Part shown: one piece after another, positions 24,764 to 37,400 of the stretch
Position numbering within the stretch: position 1 is the stretch's first letter
How the letters are laid out: each line of letters opens with the position of its first letter
NCBI GenBank assembly: GCA_023333565.1
Contig: JAJKFH010000383.1
Span: 62,001 to 126,000 of the forward strand
Reading direction: 5' to 3'
Length of the DNA: 64,000 nt
Origin: Puffinus mauretanicus
Lineage: Eukaryota; Chordata; Aves; Procellariiformes; Procellariidae
Position numbers and translations under genes: made by a program
Notes under the pieces: model-generated
What the model was told of the DNA's origin: nothing
The model's input: only the letters and a program-made list of their open reading frames with translations
The model's database searches: none

Positions 24764-25470
24764 TCATACTAACGTGGCAAGAGCCTGGACGTTGTGGGAG
24801 CTTTCAGAGGTCCTGTGGATGGCATGGTGGTTTCTGACGCTTTTGTCTCTAATGCTGCTTTTGGGGCTGTGCTGAGCCTCGGCCGCCTGGCTCTGGAAGG
24901 CCCGGACAGTTCGGATAGCACGGACACAGACCACAAAGCTGGCAAAGTACAAACAGGCAGCAGTGACACCAAAAAGGCCGACGGCTGCGTCACCGCCCTG
25001 GACCACACAGTTCATGGAGGTATAACCACGGCGCGCATACAGCCTCTCGCGCCTCTTGCAAACTTCTGTGGAGTTCACCTGGCTGACAAAATGCAGGTAG
25101 AGGCCGACCGCTGCGATGTATGCCACGCCGGCCAGCAGGTTGAAGGCACATTCGCCTGCCAGCAGCCCCATCCTGAGCTGGTGGATGGGTTTTGCCCCCA
25201 CGACAAGGAAGACAAGGGTGAGTACTGCTGCTGTTAAGCTGAAGGCTACTCCGCCATACACGCAAGGAGCTCTCATCTGGGTGAACTGCATGTCTAGCTC
25301 CCTCACCTCCCGGAGCTCCGTGCCCTCAAAGGGGCTATAGGCTGAATTCAGGCCAAAGGATCCAGTGCCGAGGCCGCCAAGGGACGTGAAGCCTGCAACA
25401 GAGGCTTGGGCAGCGCCCACGCAAATCAGCACCAGGAGGTTAACCATGATTTCCACAAATTTCAAAATGC
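24764..25470 (-). CDS. MARVELD3: MARVELD3 terminal coding exon (whole MARVEL domain and C-tail)
   Basis: The acceptor on the - strand is tttctgctccttacag, just before 25470. The exon begins with two bases completing Gly and encodes 234 residues: ILKFVEIMVNLLVLICVGAA (TM1), a Gly/Ser-rich first loop, TM2 from CVYGGVAFSLTAA, TM3 from GLLAGECAFNLLAG, TM4 from AAVGLFGVTAACLYFAS, and a Ser/His-rich cytoplasmic tail ending ALATLV. GC content is high. The open frame extends upstream into the intron (to 25552), but that part is not MARVEL-like. This is the SPFEGTEL type of MARVEL exon, one of the two alternative versions known in mammals. Confidence 0.95.
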
Positions 25471-28400
25471 CTGTAAGGAGCAGAAAGATGGGAATAGGTG
25501 TCAAAATCACATCTTGTGCAAACTGGGGGTGACAGAAGTACACCAAAACCATAGACAGAGAGCACTGTTACTGAGATAGTCCTCTTGGCTACAGCTACAG
25601 AAGAGCACTGCTTAAAAAAAAAAAAAAAAAAAAGCACTAGCTCTCGTGGGTACATTTCAGAGGTTGGGCAAATTACTTTTTTTAATTTGTCAGCGTGCTT
25701 GATAAATGGATCTTCATGCAGGGAAAGAAATCCATAAAAATTTTACTGTGCTTATGTTATTGCCAAGGCAAGCACACAGTGATTGTATTTTGGCCTGTAA
25801 CTACTTGGCATAAACACACTGAGCAAGAAATATCCAGTATGAAATGCTGAGGTTAAAGCTGACAAAAACCTAGAAGCTTCTAAAAAATTGTGCAAGTTAT
25901 TTAGGTCCTTTAAAATGCATTTACTGCTTTAACTTACACCCTTTTTTTGTCTTTCTAAGTGTTTGTTGATTTAAACTTATTATCTAACCAGATGCAACTT
26001 CCACTTCATCTCTTTCAGAGATAAAAATCTCTTCATAAATCTGAAGAAGCAGTTCCTGATTGCACAAAAGAAAGAGGAGGGGAAGGAGGCAAAAAACTAC
26101 CTTATATGCAGAGGTGTAAGTAATACCGGGTCATGTGTTCTCTTCCACACCCCCACCTTCAGAAGAAAGCCTTATGACTTCTGAGCTGACTCGTCTCTTC
26201 TTTTTCTTATGTTATGCTACTGATAAAGGTAACCACGTTTTTTTTAAGAAAAAAAAAAAAGTGGATAAATGACTTCTTTTTGTGGTAGCTGCCTGTCAGG
26301 TAGGTGCAGCATCTGTTAGATAAATCTGATTATTCTGTGACAGCTCACTAGGGGTCAGACTAAGATTAGTAAACATGACGGATGTTGAAGCGTAGCACAG
26401 CTAGAGTTTCCTATTGGGGAAATGAAAACCTCTAGTGTATCATGCGTGTTGCCCCTCAAGTTCTGAAGTTAATTACAGAATTGTGAATCTTATTATTCCA
26501 TTGCAGTCTGACAGCCAAGAATGTAAGATGCTCGACACAGTGGTCCTATATTTGTCTTTAAAGTGGGGCAGGATCTGCGGTTTGCATGCAGACTTTCATT
26601 TTATGCTGCTAACATTGATCAGCATGGCATTTTCCTCTTGAGCAATGGCTCAGTTGCTGTCAAGGCTGTATGGGCTTGAAAAGAAAGGGCTGAAGCAGCA
26701 CGCAAGGGAATTAGACAAATTCCTCTCTTGTGTTGCCAGATGCTTCTAACTAAGGAAAGCCAGTGACAGCCACCACGAAGGATTATCGGATATTCCCATT
26801 CTGCCCCTTTTTATTCCCTCCACAAAGGGCTGAGGTAACGAGCACCTTCCTGCTGGTGCTTGCTCTTCATGGGAAGGTGCTTGCAATGGTTTGACAAGTG
26901 CCTTTGGCCACTTCAGGAGTTCCTGCTTCCCCTTGTACCCAAACTGGTCCCCTCACTTCTGCTAACGCAGCTGTACGTAGGTACTGAGCTCATTCACATC
27001 GTGGCCTTGCAAACCATCCCAGAAGCACAAAGGGGAGCAGTGATAGTGGTGGTCATACCTGGGAACAGAGTATGTGAGGCTCAGCATGTTTCTCTGTGTG
27101 CTCTTGTTGAGGAGGAACTAAGCGTGCAGTTCTATGTATGTGTTCTTCAGAGGTGATGCTGATTTCTGCATGACAACATGCCTTTTCCTTGACCCTTCCA
27201 CACAACCATTTCTGTGAAGCAGGGCAATAACCATGCTGGTTACCAAATCTGTTCAGGAGGCTTCAAATATTTCAAAGGAAGTATTTGTGAAGCTAAATGT
27301 AAAGAGAAATCTAAATCTTGGTCCGTGAGACAGGATTTGGAACTCCTTGTACCAAATTCAAACAATGCAGCCAAAAGACTCAACGTTTTTAATGGTTACA
27401 GAGTCATAACTTTACCAGGACTGTTCAAAATATTTTGAAAGAGTAATAGCTGTACAGGACATTCATTGGAACTGGATCAGATATTTTTTGTCTGCTCAGC
27501 TGAGCTGTACAATATGCCTTCCAAATACAGGGAGTCAGCTTAGGTCCTCAGGGCCTTTGGACAGTGTTGGACGCAAAAGGCCACTTCCCTTTTTAAGGGC
27601 TGACTACTGATTTCAAAGATGCTCCATCAGGAAGCAGTTCTTACAAGTCTACAGGGAGGAAAGACCATTTGATTAAGGGAAACATAAATTTTAAATATGT
27701 TTGGGAACTTGGAAGTTGAGAATTCATGACCAATCAGCTTTCTTCTACTGCTGTCTTCAGAATTTCCTTTTTGTCTATGACTGGTGAGGCACTCTGACCC
27801 ACTGAGCATCAACTTTTCCTGTACATCACCTTGCTGAGCTTTAGAAAAGGCAATTATCTGTTGTCAAAGTAGTCAGCACCTGCTGCTAACCTCCCCACTT
27901 TTATAACTGACCCCAATCCTAAATGATGCTGCTCCAAAACTTCTTATGTATTCACACAAATTCTGCATGCAACCCCTTAACTTCACTGAGCTGATTGCTG
28001 GTACCACAGTAGGGCTGGCAGAACATGTCTCTTTGCTCATGGGATGACAAATATGATCAATGTAGGTCTACTGTATTTTTAACTGCAGCAGTAGATGCTT
28101 TTATGGCATGCTTGAAAAATTTCCTTAGACAGGGCATTCAGGTTGGACAGGTTTTGTATGTACCTGTAGAGTTTTCACACACGCCTGCTGTAGAATTGAT
28201 TAGAGTAATTAAATAATGGAGAGAGGTTCATTAGCAGTTACTCCACCAGTTATTTGCATCACATGGATTAACTTTAAAAAAAAAAAAGTGCAATAACAAA
28301 GCCTCCTGTATTAAAGAAAATCCTAAAATGATAAGCAGTATGCAGAACGAAGCTGTGAACTACAGGTCTACAATGAGAGCCAGCAGGGTTTGTGGAAGTA

Positions 28401-31400
28401 GCAGACAATTAGTGGAAATCCCTAAGGCCTTGTACAATCACCAGGACTTTGATGGAAATATTAAGCCCTACAGTATGTTCAGATCTTGACCTGGGCACCC
28501 CAAAAGCCTCATACAACCTTGATCTGTGATAGTCACAAGATAATACCCGATCCTACTATACTAGTATAAACAGGATAGTCTTGAGAAATAAGGAATAGAA
28601 GGACAGTTACGTTTTGAATCTTACCTCTGTCAAGGTATACTAACACACACATACTCGCGGTGACATACAAGCAGTACTGCTGGCAGAAAGGGCTGAGTTA
28701 AAAGCCACGCTTCCGAGTCTGTGCTGCCATTCCTGCTTTCACAGGCCGGTTAGCTATGTCATCTTAAGAGTTAGCTGCAGAAACTAGACTGCCAAAAGGT
28801 CTTCCTATGGGGAAGTTACTTACCTCTACAAGTATTCCCTAATCCCATGCAACAATGAACACATTGCAAGACTTGAGTGTAAAATAACAGGAGGTCTGAA
28901 AATTTCAGAATTTCACTGCTTTGGTTATTTTTTCCTTTCTCAAGCTCAAAATCTTGGGATCTATCTAAAATGTTACTGATTTGTATTAAAATTAGCACAG
29001 TGAACAGCTGGCTTTGGGAACTAACCCTCTCCATACTGAGCAAGTAACGAGACTCAAGTCTGGGCTCCTGGATTTCCATTTCCTTTCCCATGCTTCTTTC
29101 CTGCACTGCTTTTCAGCACTGAAGGTGAGGAGAACGGCTGCAATCTAAAAGACAGTGGGTGTTGCTGGAGCTTTCCAGAGAATTGTTTCATTCATTCCAT
29201 AAAATCTAAATCTGCAATGGATAGTAACTTCAATGTATCATACTTGTTGACTTTGTTTGAATCCAGTCTTTTTTGCTGCGAGTAGGCTTCCTGCTATAAC
29301 AAACAGCAGCCTTCCAATTTCTACTATTAATCTACTATTCACGTTTTCTTTCCCTTATATACCAGGTGCATGCTGGGCTATTGCCTTGGTATTAACCCAC
29401 TGATCAATGGTTTTGTCTTCTGTCAAATGCTGGTCTCAAACGTCCAGCAAAGCAGCCAGGCAGGTTCTTAAGGGTACAGATCCACAGGCAGCTGACCTTA
29501 TTCTGACAGCTCCTACCCTTGGCTGGGCAGTCACCACTTTTCTCCCCTGCCCAGTAGTAACTCCGGCCTAGCATTAGACCCTTCCAAGAGCTGTTTTAAT
29601 AAATTAAAATAGCAGGAAACGATTCAACTCTTTTCTTGTGTGCTGCTGTTTTTTCCTGCAACTTTAGCAACTTGAAGTGACTCACAGCATATCTGATGAG
29701 CAATCGTGCTGGCATGAGTTTAGCAGGGGAAATAACGCAGCCAGGACCAGAGAAAGACCAGAAACTCTCCTTTTCAGGTGAGGTGAGCTGTTAAATCTGC
29801 ATGTTCTGCCTCATAAAACTACACTGCGGCTGACTGTGTGGTACCCAGTAACTCAACTGTGTGCTCAAGTCTCATGCGTCGGAAGCTGTAAAGAGACATT
29901 TTCATCCAGGCACTGTGGCAGGATGGCCCCAGTGTTCAGGTGTCAGGATCACAGTGTGTGTACGTACCCGGGTACATAAAGTAAAATGGTCAATTCATGT
30001 TTGTTCCTATGTTTTTGCAGCTGACATAAATTAATCTGCAGGACAGTTCTGGCTGTTTCTTTTGAAGTTCCCTGACCCCATGAGGGCCTGACTAATAGAG
30101 GAGGCCTTCAAAGTGTCTCCCTCCACTGTATCTTGGCACAGTGGTCAGTAGTTTTCCTCTGTTGACTGCACATGGACTCTTTCTCCTATCTCTTCTGGTA
30201 TCATTCCCTGCTCTTGAGTTAACATCCCTGTGTACTTCTAAGATTTTTTGTTTTTCATTCTCCATTCTGGCTTGCTTTCTCCCTCTGCTTCCTCTGCAGG
30301 CCACGTACCACCGAGACCAGTGGTACCCAGCTGGCAGTCCCAGGGGTGCCCGGCTGTCCCTCTCGGACACCTCGAGCCCAGCAGCAGGGCAGCAGCGCTA
30401 GGAGACGCACAGGTCAGCAGCGCCTGTGTCGCATCCCATTATGGGTCACTCCAGGAGAAGGGAAGAGAGGAATGAGAGGCTACAACACACACATTAAAAA
30501 TCATTCTCCCAGCCTTTCTCACTGGAAGTTGTCTTTTGGGTTTTCTTCCAGTTTGGGTAGCTTTCCGCTTTTCAGAGGTAATCTTTTTTTTTTTTCTCCT
30601 CCAAAGGAGCAGACAAGTGTTTTGACCATATATAGTGACTTACAAAAGCAGCAGTCAGTCCTGAAAAGGATCTCAAATGCTGAACTTCTGTCAGTGCAGG
30701 TTTGGCATTCCCCAGAGAGTAAAGGCACAGCTCAACACGCAGCTTTGGTCACCTCTCTGCTGAAACTGAGTCGGTGGCGGGAGGAATAGATAAGGGGGAA
30801 GGGGGAGAAAACGTCAAAGGAAAGAGGGGTTTTGTTCTGCTTTTGGAAGGGGACAAAAATGTGACAGAATTGGGGAAGAACCAAAACAGCGGAGGAGAAC
30901 TGAACAAGGGAAATTACAACAGTCACAACAGATTAAAAATATTAAATCTCGATGCAAAGTATTAAAACATCTTGCTAACGGTATTATTCCCCTTACGTAT
31001 ACCAGTACAAAGCAAGATCTTACGGAAACCAGTAACAAGAATTCAACCAACTTCACTGATGCAGGATCAGGGCAATACACAGCTTTGTTGTAAACGAACA
31101 AATCCCCCCCAAGCCCCCACCCCGCCATTGTTTTTGTAGGTCTCTGTCTTCTTCAGCCAGTGGAGGGATTTAGCTTTCACTGAGTTATGCTAAAATCTCC
31201 CTAATGGATTAATGTTCAAAGGCGGAAAAAAACACAACCCAACCCTAAAACACAAGTTAGGCAATGTAACACCAATAGAATCTTGGCTTTTCAAAGGACC
31301 CAAGGGAACTACGTACTCAGAGCCAACTGAATTTAAATGGCACATAAGTGCCCAACACATTTATGCTCATTTGAGATATCTGCCTTACTGGAAATCAATG

Positions 31401-34400
31401 GAAACATATTTAAAAACTGGGAAAATTAAATGATTTATGTGCTCTAGAAAGAGGCATTATTATTATCTTTTAGTAAGTTGTCCCTCTTTAGTCGAGATAA
31501 TCACTCCATTAGGAAATCTCAAAGGATGACCAGCCTTGTTTTTCATGATTCAGAGAAGCCTTACGTTCACAATCAGAGTGCACAGATCCAAATGTATTGT
31601 CCTGTTTTTTCTGTGTATCATCTTCCCTTAAAAAACTACTGTCCCACCTGCTCTATTCCTTCTGCTTAATACCCTCCCGTCCTCTAAACAGTGCTGTCCA
31701 ATTTTCACAGGAAAGGGTGGACTTAATTTGTGGAACTACTGCATCAGCCTCTACCCCCCCAGTTTCCCACCACTGTATGACACTAAGATTTACTTGCCAT
31801 CAAGACACAGTTTCAGTACAATCCAGCCCCTGGGAACAACAGCTTTGGTTTACTTGTTCCCTTTAACTACTTTAAAGTACTTCTTTAAAGCATCACTTCT
31901 AGCATGTTCTTGATTTCTCTCCTGTTAACGAGCATGAGTCATCTTCCACAATTTTGGAGAGGGTGGGAAACAAAAGGTCTTGCATTAAACTGTAGCACTT
32001 GGCAATACTGATTTAAATACAACGGCTGTAAAAGGCTGTTCATGTATTTGTAGCACTGGTAGGTCTCTGTGCGGTCACCTCATCTTCTGTGTTTCAGGAA
32101 ATGGCCTTTTTTCTTCTTAATGTACCCACAGTTTTTTCAAGTAGTAAACAAATGTCTTGGTATCGAAACAAACTTGCAGGAGTTTTTTTAAAAAAGAGTT
32201 CAGAAAACAATGAAACACTCTTGTTCCTTATGCCAACTTTCCATAGCCACTCCCGCCGTTTGAACTGAAACTAAGCCGCCTTTAGAAAGTACAAAGATTG
32301 GGCTGTTATTGCTCTTTAAGTAATCATAGTCTGGCTGAAGGTAGGTCAGGTTGGAGGCACCTGTGAACCTGAGCTTCTCATTCACTTTACCAATTGTGGG
32401 TTGTCACACTTGGTGAGCAACATTCCTGACTGGGTGGATTTTTCTCCTTTAAGTGAGCTAAGATCACCTGCTCAACAAATAGAGCTACACTCACTAGATA
32501 GTCAGTCTGCTGTATCAATTAGCTTTGAGAGCCAGTTTTTAAAAAGTTGAGTTTTTCTTCATTCCCAGAATTTGGGTCAGATGTGGGAAAGACAAACCCA
32601 GTGGTCTTACAAGGAATGTGGTGCAGCTCCTGTTCTATAGTGGTAGAGAGCAGACTTAACTAAGATTTCCCAGTAGGGAAGCACGACTAGAGTCTAACAC
32701 ATACCTAAAAGCTAACATCAACTTTGCCAGTATCTTCCCCTGCCAACTTATGTGAGTCTTCTCAGTTGTAATTCTGCCGTCTCTAAAAACAATAGTGTAC
32801 ATGTTAGCACAATGCCAAAAGGTGGATGAAAAAGATTTTATATTAAGACGTGGGCAGAGTGAAGTCCCATATGTTGGCAGGGAAACAGTTTGCTAGAGGT
32901 AACATTTGGCATCTGCAACTAGTGTAGCTGCCCTGCATGTTTTTATAGAGCTAACTGCTCATGGCTATTTGTGTTTCACAGCAAACAGGACTTACCTCCA
33001 AGTGAAATACTTTAACTTCAGAACCACAAGGTTGCCTGCAGCTCTGCCACTGTATCTTGTTAATGTGCAATTTTAATTAAGCATTTTGAATAACTGGGAT
33101 TATTTTAATCTGTACAGCTCCACCCAATTCCCACTACTAATATCCTCTGTCTTCACAATTACAAGATTAAAAAACTTGATGGCAAATTCAGTCTGTTAGT
33201 CACTCTGTATTTAAAATATACTTTGTAACAGACAGGAGGCGGAAGCCATCTAATTACAATGAGACTATAGGGGACCTTAGTGCTCCCTTCTTAGAGCAGA
33301 AATACATTGAAATTAACAGCCACAGAAACAGTGTATGACAGCCTTGAGCACAATTTAAAGCAGCCAAGCGCGGCAGATTGTAGGGGCAAAATGTGAAGAT
33401 GGTGACTACAAAATACAGCAGTTTCTAATCCTATTGGGTGCCTCCACAGAAACGTAAGTGACTGCTGACCACTGCTGAGAAGATCTAACGTGTTGCTGAA
33501 TGTACTTGTCAAATGCTTGTTTTCATCCACAAAGTTACCTGCATTATGCACATTTAATGATCCTTCCGTGTTTGTGAACATACATCACTGAAGCTACAGA
33601 AGGTCTTTTACTTCAGTCCAATGCCTCTAGCAGACCACTGTTCTCCCCCAACATCTCCACAGCACTGGAAGGGATACAAGTGCTCTGCAAAATATTTTTC
33701 CCCTCCCGCTCCCACGTCTGAACTCCAAGAAGAACAGCATCAGGACATAACAGAGCAACACAACAGCCACAGTATAATGGTTATGAACAATGGCATAACA
33801 CAAACCAAGTGCCTACTAGTGTGAGCCTTGTGTTCAGGGTGACTTTTCATCTCAGCATTTTTTCCAGTCTATCAGTATTTGCCAGCATGCATAGCTACAG
33901 GAAAAAAAATTGACTATGTTTTGTAAAAACAAAACCTTATAGATGTTTACATTTGAACTAATGCTGGCTTGTTAATGCATGAATATATCCTGGAGAAAGT
34001 AATTGTTACTCCCTAATTCTATTTCCTCCTCCAAATAAATTCAGTTTGATATTTCCTCCTGGCTATGCTTGAAATTGGAGACTTTTCTGGTTGTTACAAA
34101 CCATAATGCTGTCTTTTTCTGAGAGGAAATTGGTCTGAAGGTTTTAACAATTGTGGATGTTAGAATGTAGGCTAAAGGCATGATTGTTTGGAAGTGCCTA
34201 CAATATGCTTAAGAAATCTGACACTATTCATGGCGCAAAGCTGCATTCATGGTAGCAAAGAACAGAGATTCAATTATACTTGCTCCCCCACACACTGTTT
34301 TCTAACCTTTTTAGTGCTGTCTCCCTTAAATGCCAAGTGGGTTGAAGAATTAAAAAAAAATTATTAGCTCAGAAATTATGACCAGCACAGTAAAATTCTA

Positions 34401-37400
34401 TACAAGGCAAAAGCGCAAGCATTTCCTGAGTCGCACGCTGACCGAAGATGGGAGAAACTTAGTTTACCTCCACTGTTTAAGCAAAATTAAAGGAAGCATT
34501 ATCCTGGAATTGCATTGCTCCACCTCTTTCACATCAATATACATAATAAAAATAAAATGAAAAGTTTTCAAGGTCAAGTGACCAAATATCTATGACCGAT
34601 TTAAGATCAGCAATTCACTCTTGGGTTCAACTCAGATTTTGCTCTCTCTAAGGTGAAGGAAGCAGCATGGCAGCCAGCCTTGAACACTCCTCTCATTCCC
34701 TTTGGTAACCAAAAGCACTGAATCCCACCCCGAGGGGGGTCCTGTGAAAGACAAGTATGATTACTAATTTAGTTTTTATACACAGAAGAGAGAACTACAG
34801 AAATTTTACCTGCGCTGTGAAAAGCAGTTTTCTTCTGAAAGAATTTCAGCTCTAAGTATCCCCAGGCCAAAAACTCTTGTCGTTTTCAACGTGTGCTGCT
34901 TTAAACGGCATGCACTATTGTGCATAAGTTGTAAGAAATGGTTATTGCAAGCAATAGTTCCTTAGTTGATGAAAGGTTTGTCTTTATCACGAACAGTTTA
35001 TTTCCAATTCCCATATAATTGTACCTAGACAGCTTGACACCAGTCTATAAGCTGTTCCTTAAGTGTCCTTCACTACTACAGAAACAGAAGGTGGCAGACT
35101 TCTGTGTTTGTATTGCCTTTTGAATCTGTAATCTGCAGATCCACAATTGTGACGTCCCTATGAAAAAAACCATATAGAAACCAGACATAAAGATAGCATA
35201 GCAGGGAAGAGTCAAAAGTCTGTTAGAGGGAAGTAATTTGAAAGAATCAGCAGATGTATGAAGAAAGGCAATCCACGTGGTAGTGCTCTTAAATGACACA
35301 AGGTCTTGTGAGATAAAAGATCATCTCTCAGGTTAGTAGTGGTTAAAAGAAAATAGTCAGAGGAAACAACTAGTTTTCAAACAAATAGAGTTAAGAGAGA
35401 AATCTCTGTTTTGTGCTGCCTGTCACTAGTTATGCCCATATTAGCAGTGCAATAGGAATGGATCTGTAGAGTTAAACAGTTGGAGCTGAAGATCTAGGGG
35501 CTACATGATAGGTATTTTCTGGGGAGAGAGAAGTACTTCATTTTAGCTCTGATTTGGTACAAAGGACAGAGTCCTGCTAAGTAGTTACAGCTCACCCTCT
35601 CATTTAGTTTTATCTGAAGGAAGTATAGTTTGTGCATCCTGAGACTGCTCTGCAACATGGCCCAAAGGCTGTAAGTGGGGATTCCAAAGAGATTCAGCTC
35701 AAAAGTACACACCAAAAAACTATGGTAGATGCACAGACTAATGAATTGAAAAGACTGAAAAGTAAGATGGTGAAGTCTGTTTTAATAATAATCACAAAAA
35801 ATTCTTCAGGATTGCCAACTGTAAAATTGGTAGGCTGCTGAGAGCTCAAGCTCTTGAATGAGAAATCAATGAAGTCAGTGTTTAAGACGCAACCTCACAC
35901 TTCATGCATATACACAAACACCCCCCCGCCCATCTACAGAGCACACAGATGGGCTCTAAACAAATCATTTCCACTCAGGAAAGACATCAGATAGCCTCCT
36001 CTGAAAACATCAGCTCAGCGTTCACTGATAGTCAAACACCACACCAAAAGCTAAGAAGCATTAGGATAGGAGTACAGAACCAGAACCTTCATGCAGATGT
36101 CTGATTCCTTTGGGAATTCACGTTGAATTCTGAGCGCAGTTCTGGTCAGCCCATCTCAAAAGGGTACAATGGATCTGGAAAAGGTATAATGCTGGCAAGC
36201 TAACCAGAACTGGAAAGACTTCGCTCTTGATAGGGACAGAACTGACTATTCTTCAATCTATGAAGAAGCAATAGGTGCACAGTGACAGGGAGAAAGAGAA
36301 GACATCACTCTAAAATCATAAATCTCATGGAGAAGGTGCATATATGAGATAATCATTAGGTATTTCAAATACCACCAGAATCAGAGACACCTTCTTTGAA
36401 ATGTTTTAAGGAACAAAACAGTACTTCTTCAAATGGCACAAAGAAACTGTGGAACTCCTTGTCATAAGACAATGTGGAGGCCAAACATTCAAAAGGGGAT
36501 TCAGAAAAAGATTAAACAAATTTGATAGGTCTGTAAAGAGGTATTAAACATGACAAAAGCGAATGCAGTTTTCCAATTCAGAAAATTCCACCAATCTGAA
36601 GTTTGGAGAGTATTCCAGAGGACAGCTCACTCTCTACTGGTCCAAACTTTGATGGTCCTCCTAAATTTGCACTCCAATACATTGTTTGAGAGGATGCGTA
36701 ATTAGGTGCCTCATCTGATCCAGTACTGCTAGCCACGTCATCCTACATGAATGGCTTTGAACAGGTATTGCTCACATCATAACATTTTAACAGACCTTTT
36801 TCCTTCTGCTTTCAAGATGAAAGGAATAAAAAGGAGCAGAATATTTTGAAGTTTCTTAGATGGTATCAAGTGTTCCTACCAGCAAAAGGGGTCAGTATCA
36901 GTTGTTTTTTCCATTTTATTTGGATTGGGTTTATTGTCTTAATGCGGTTGTAGGAAAAAAAAAAGGGGGTGGGGATTAGGGAGGGAAGGTGGGAATAACA
37001 AAGATAGGAGAACGATGTCCTTTCTTCTGCTCCTGCTTGCAGCTAAGATGTTCGAATGATCACTGCAAAAATAACTGCCTATTTCTGAAACTCAGCCTTA
37101 GCTTTTTGGGATATTGCTGGTGAAAAGCACGGATGAAGGCGGCAGTATCTGGGTGAAGGAGATACTTTTCAGAGCTCTGGTTTTTAGAATTCCTCTCTAG
37201 TTTGCCAAACTGGTAAACATGCACAAAGAGCTAAGTATATTCGCTGGGCAAAAGAAAAAAAAAAAAACATAGTGAAAGTAGAGTGATGCATGGTCAGAAA
37301 CTAAGGTTCACATTTCAGTTGTTGCTTTGGAAAAGACTGTGGTACATCACTTGATTTCCCAGCCTTGTTTGATACTAGTTTATTTTAGAATTATGGTAAT

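Noticed and set aside
25471..25552. Upstream extension of the MARVELD3 terminal open frame to an ATG at 25552
   Set aside because: A strong acceptor (tgctccttacag) ends at 25471 and the phase with the 39355-39186 exon is exact. The extra residues do not look like MARVELD3.
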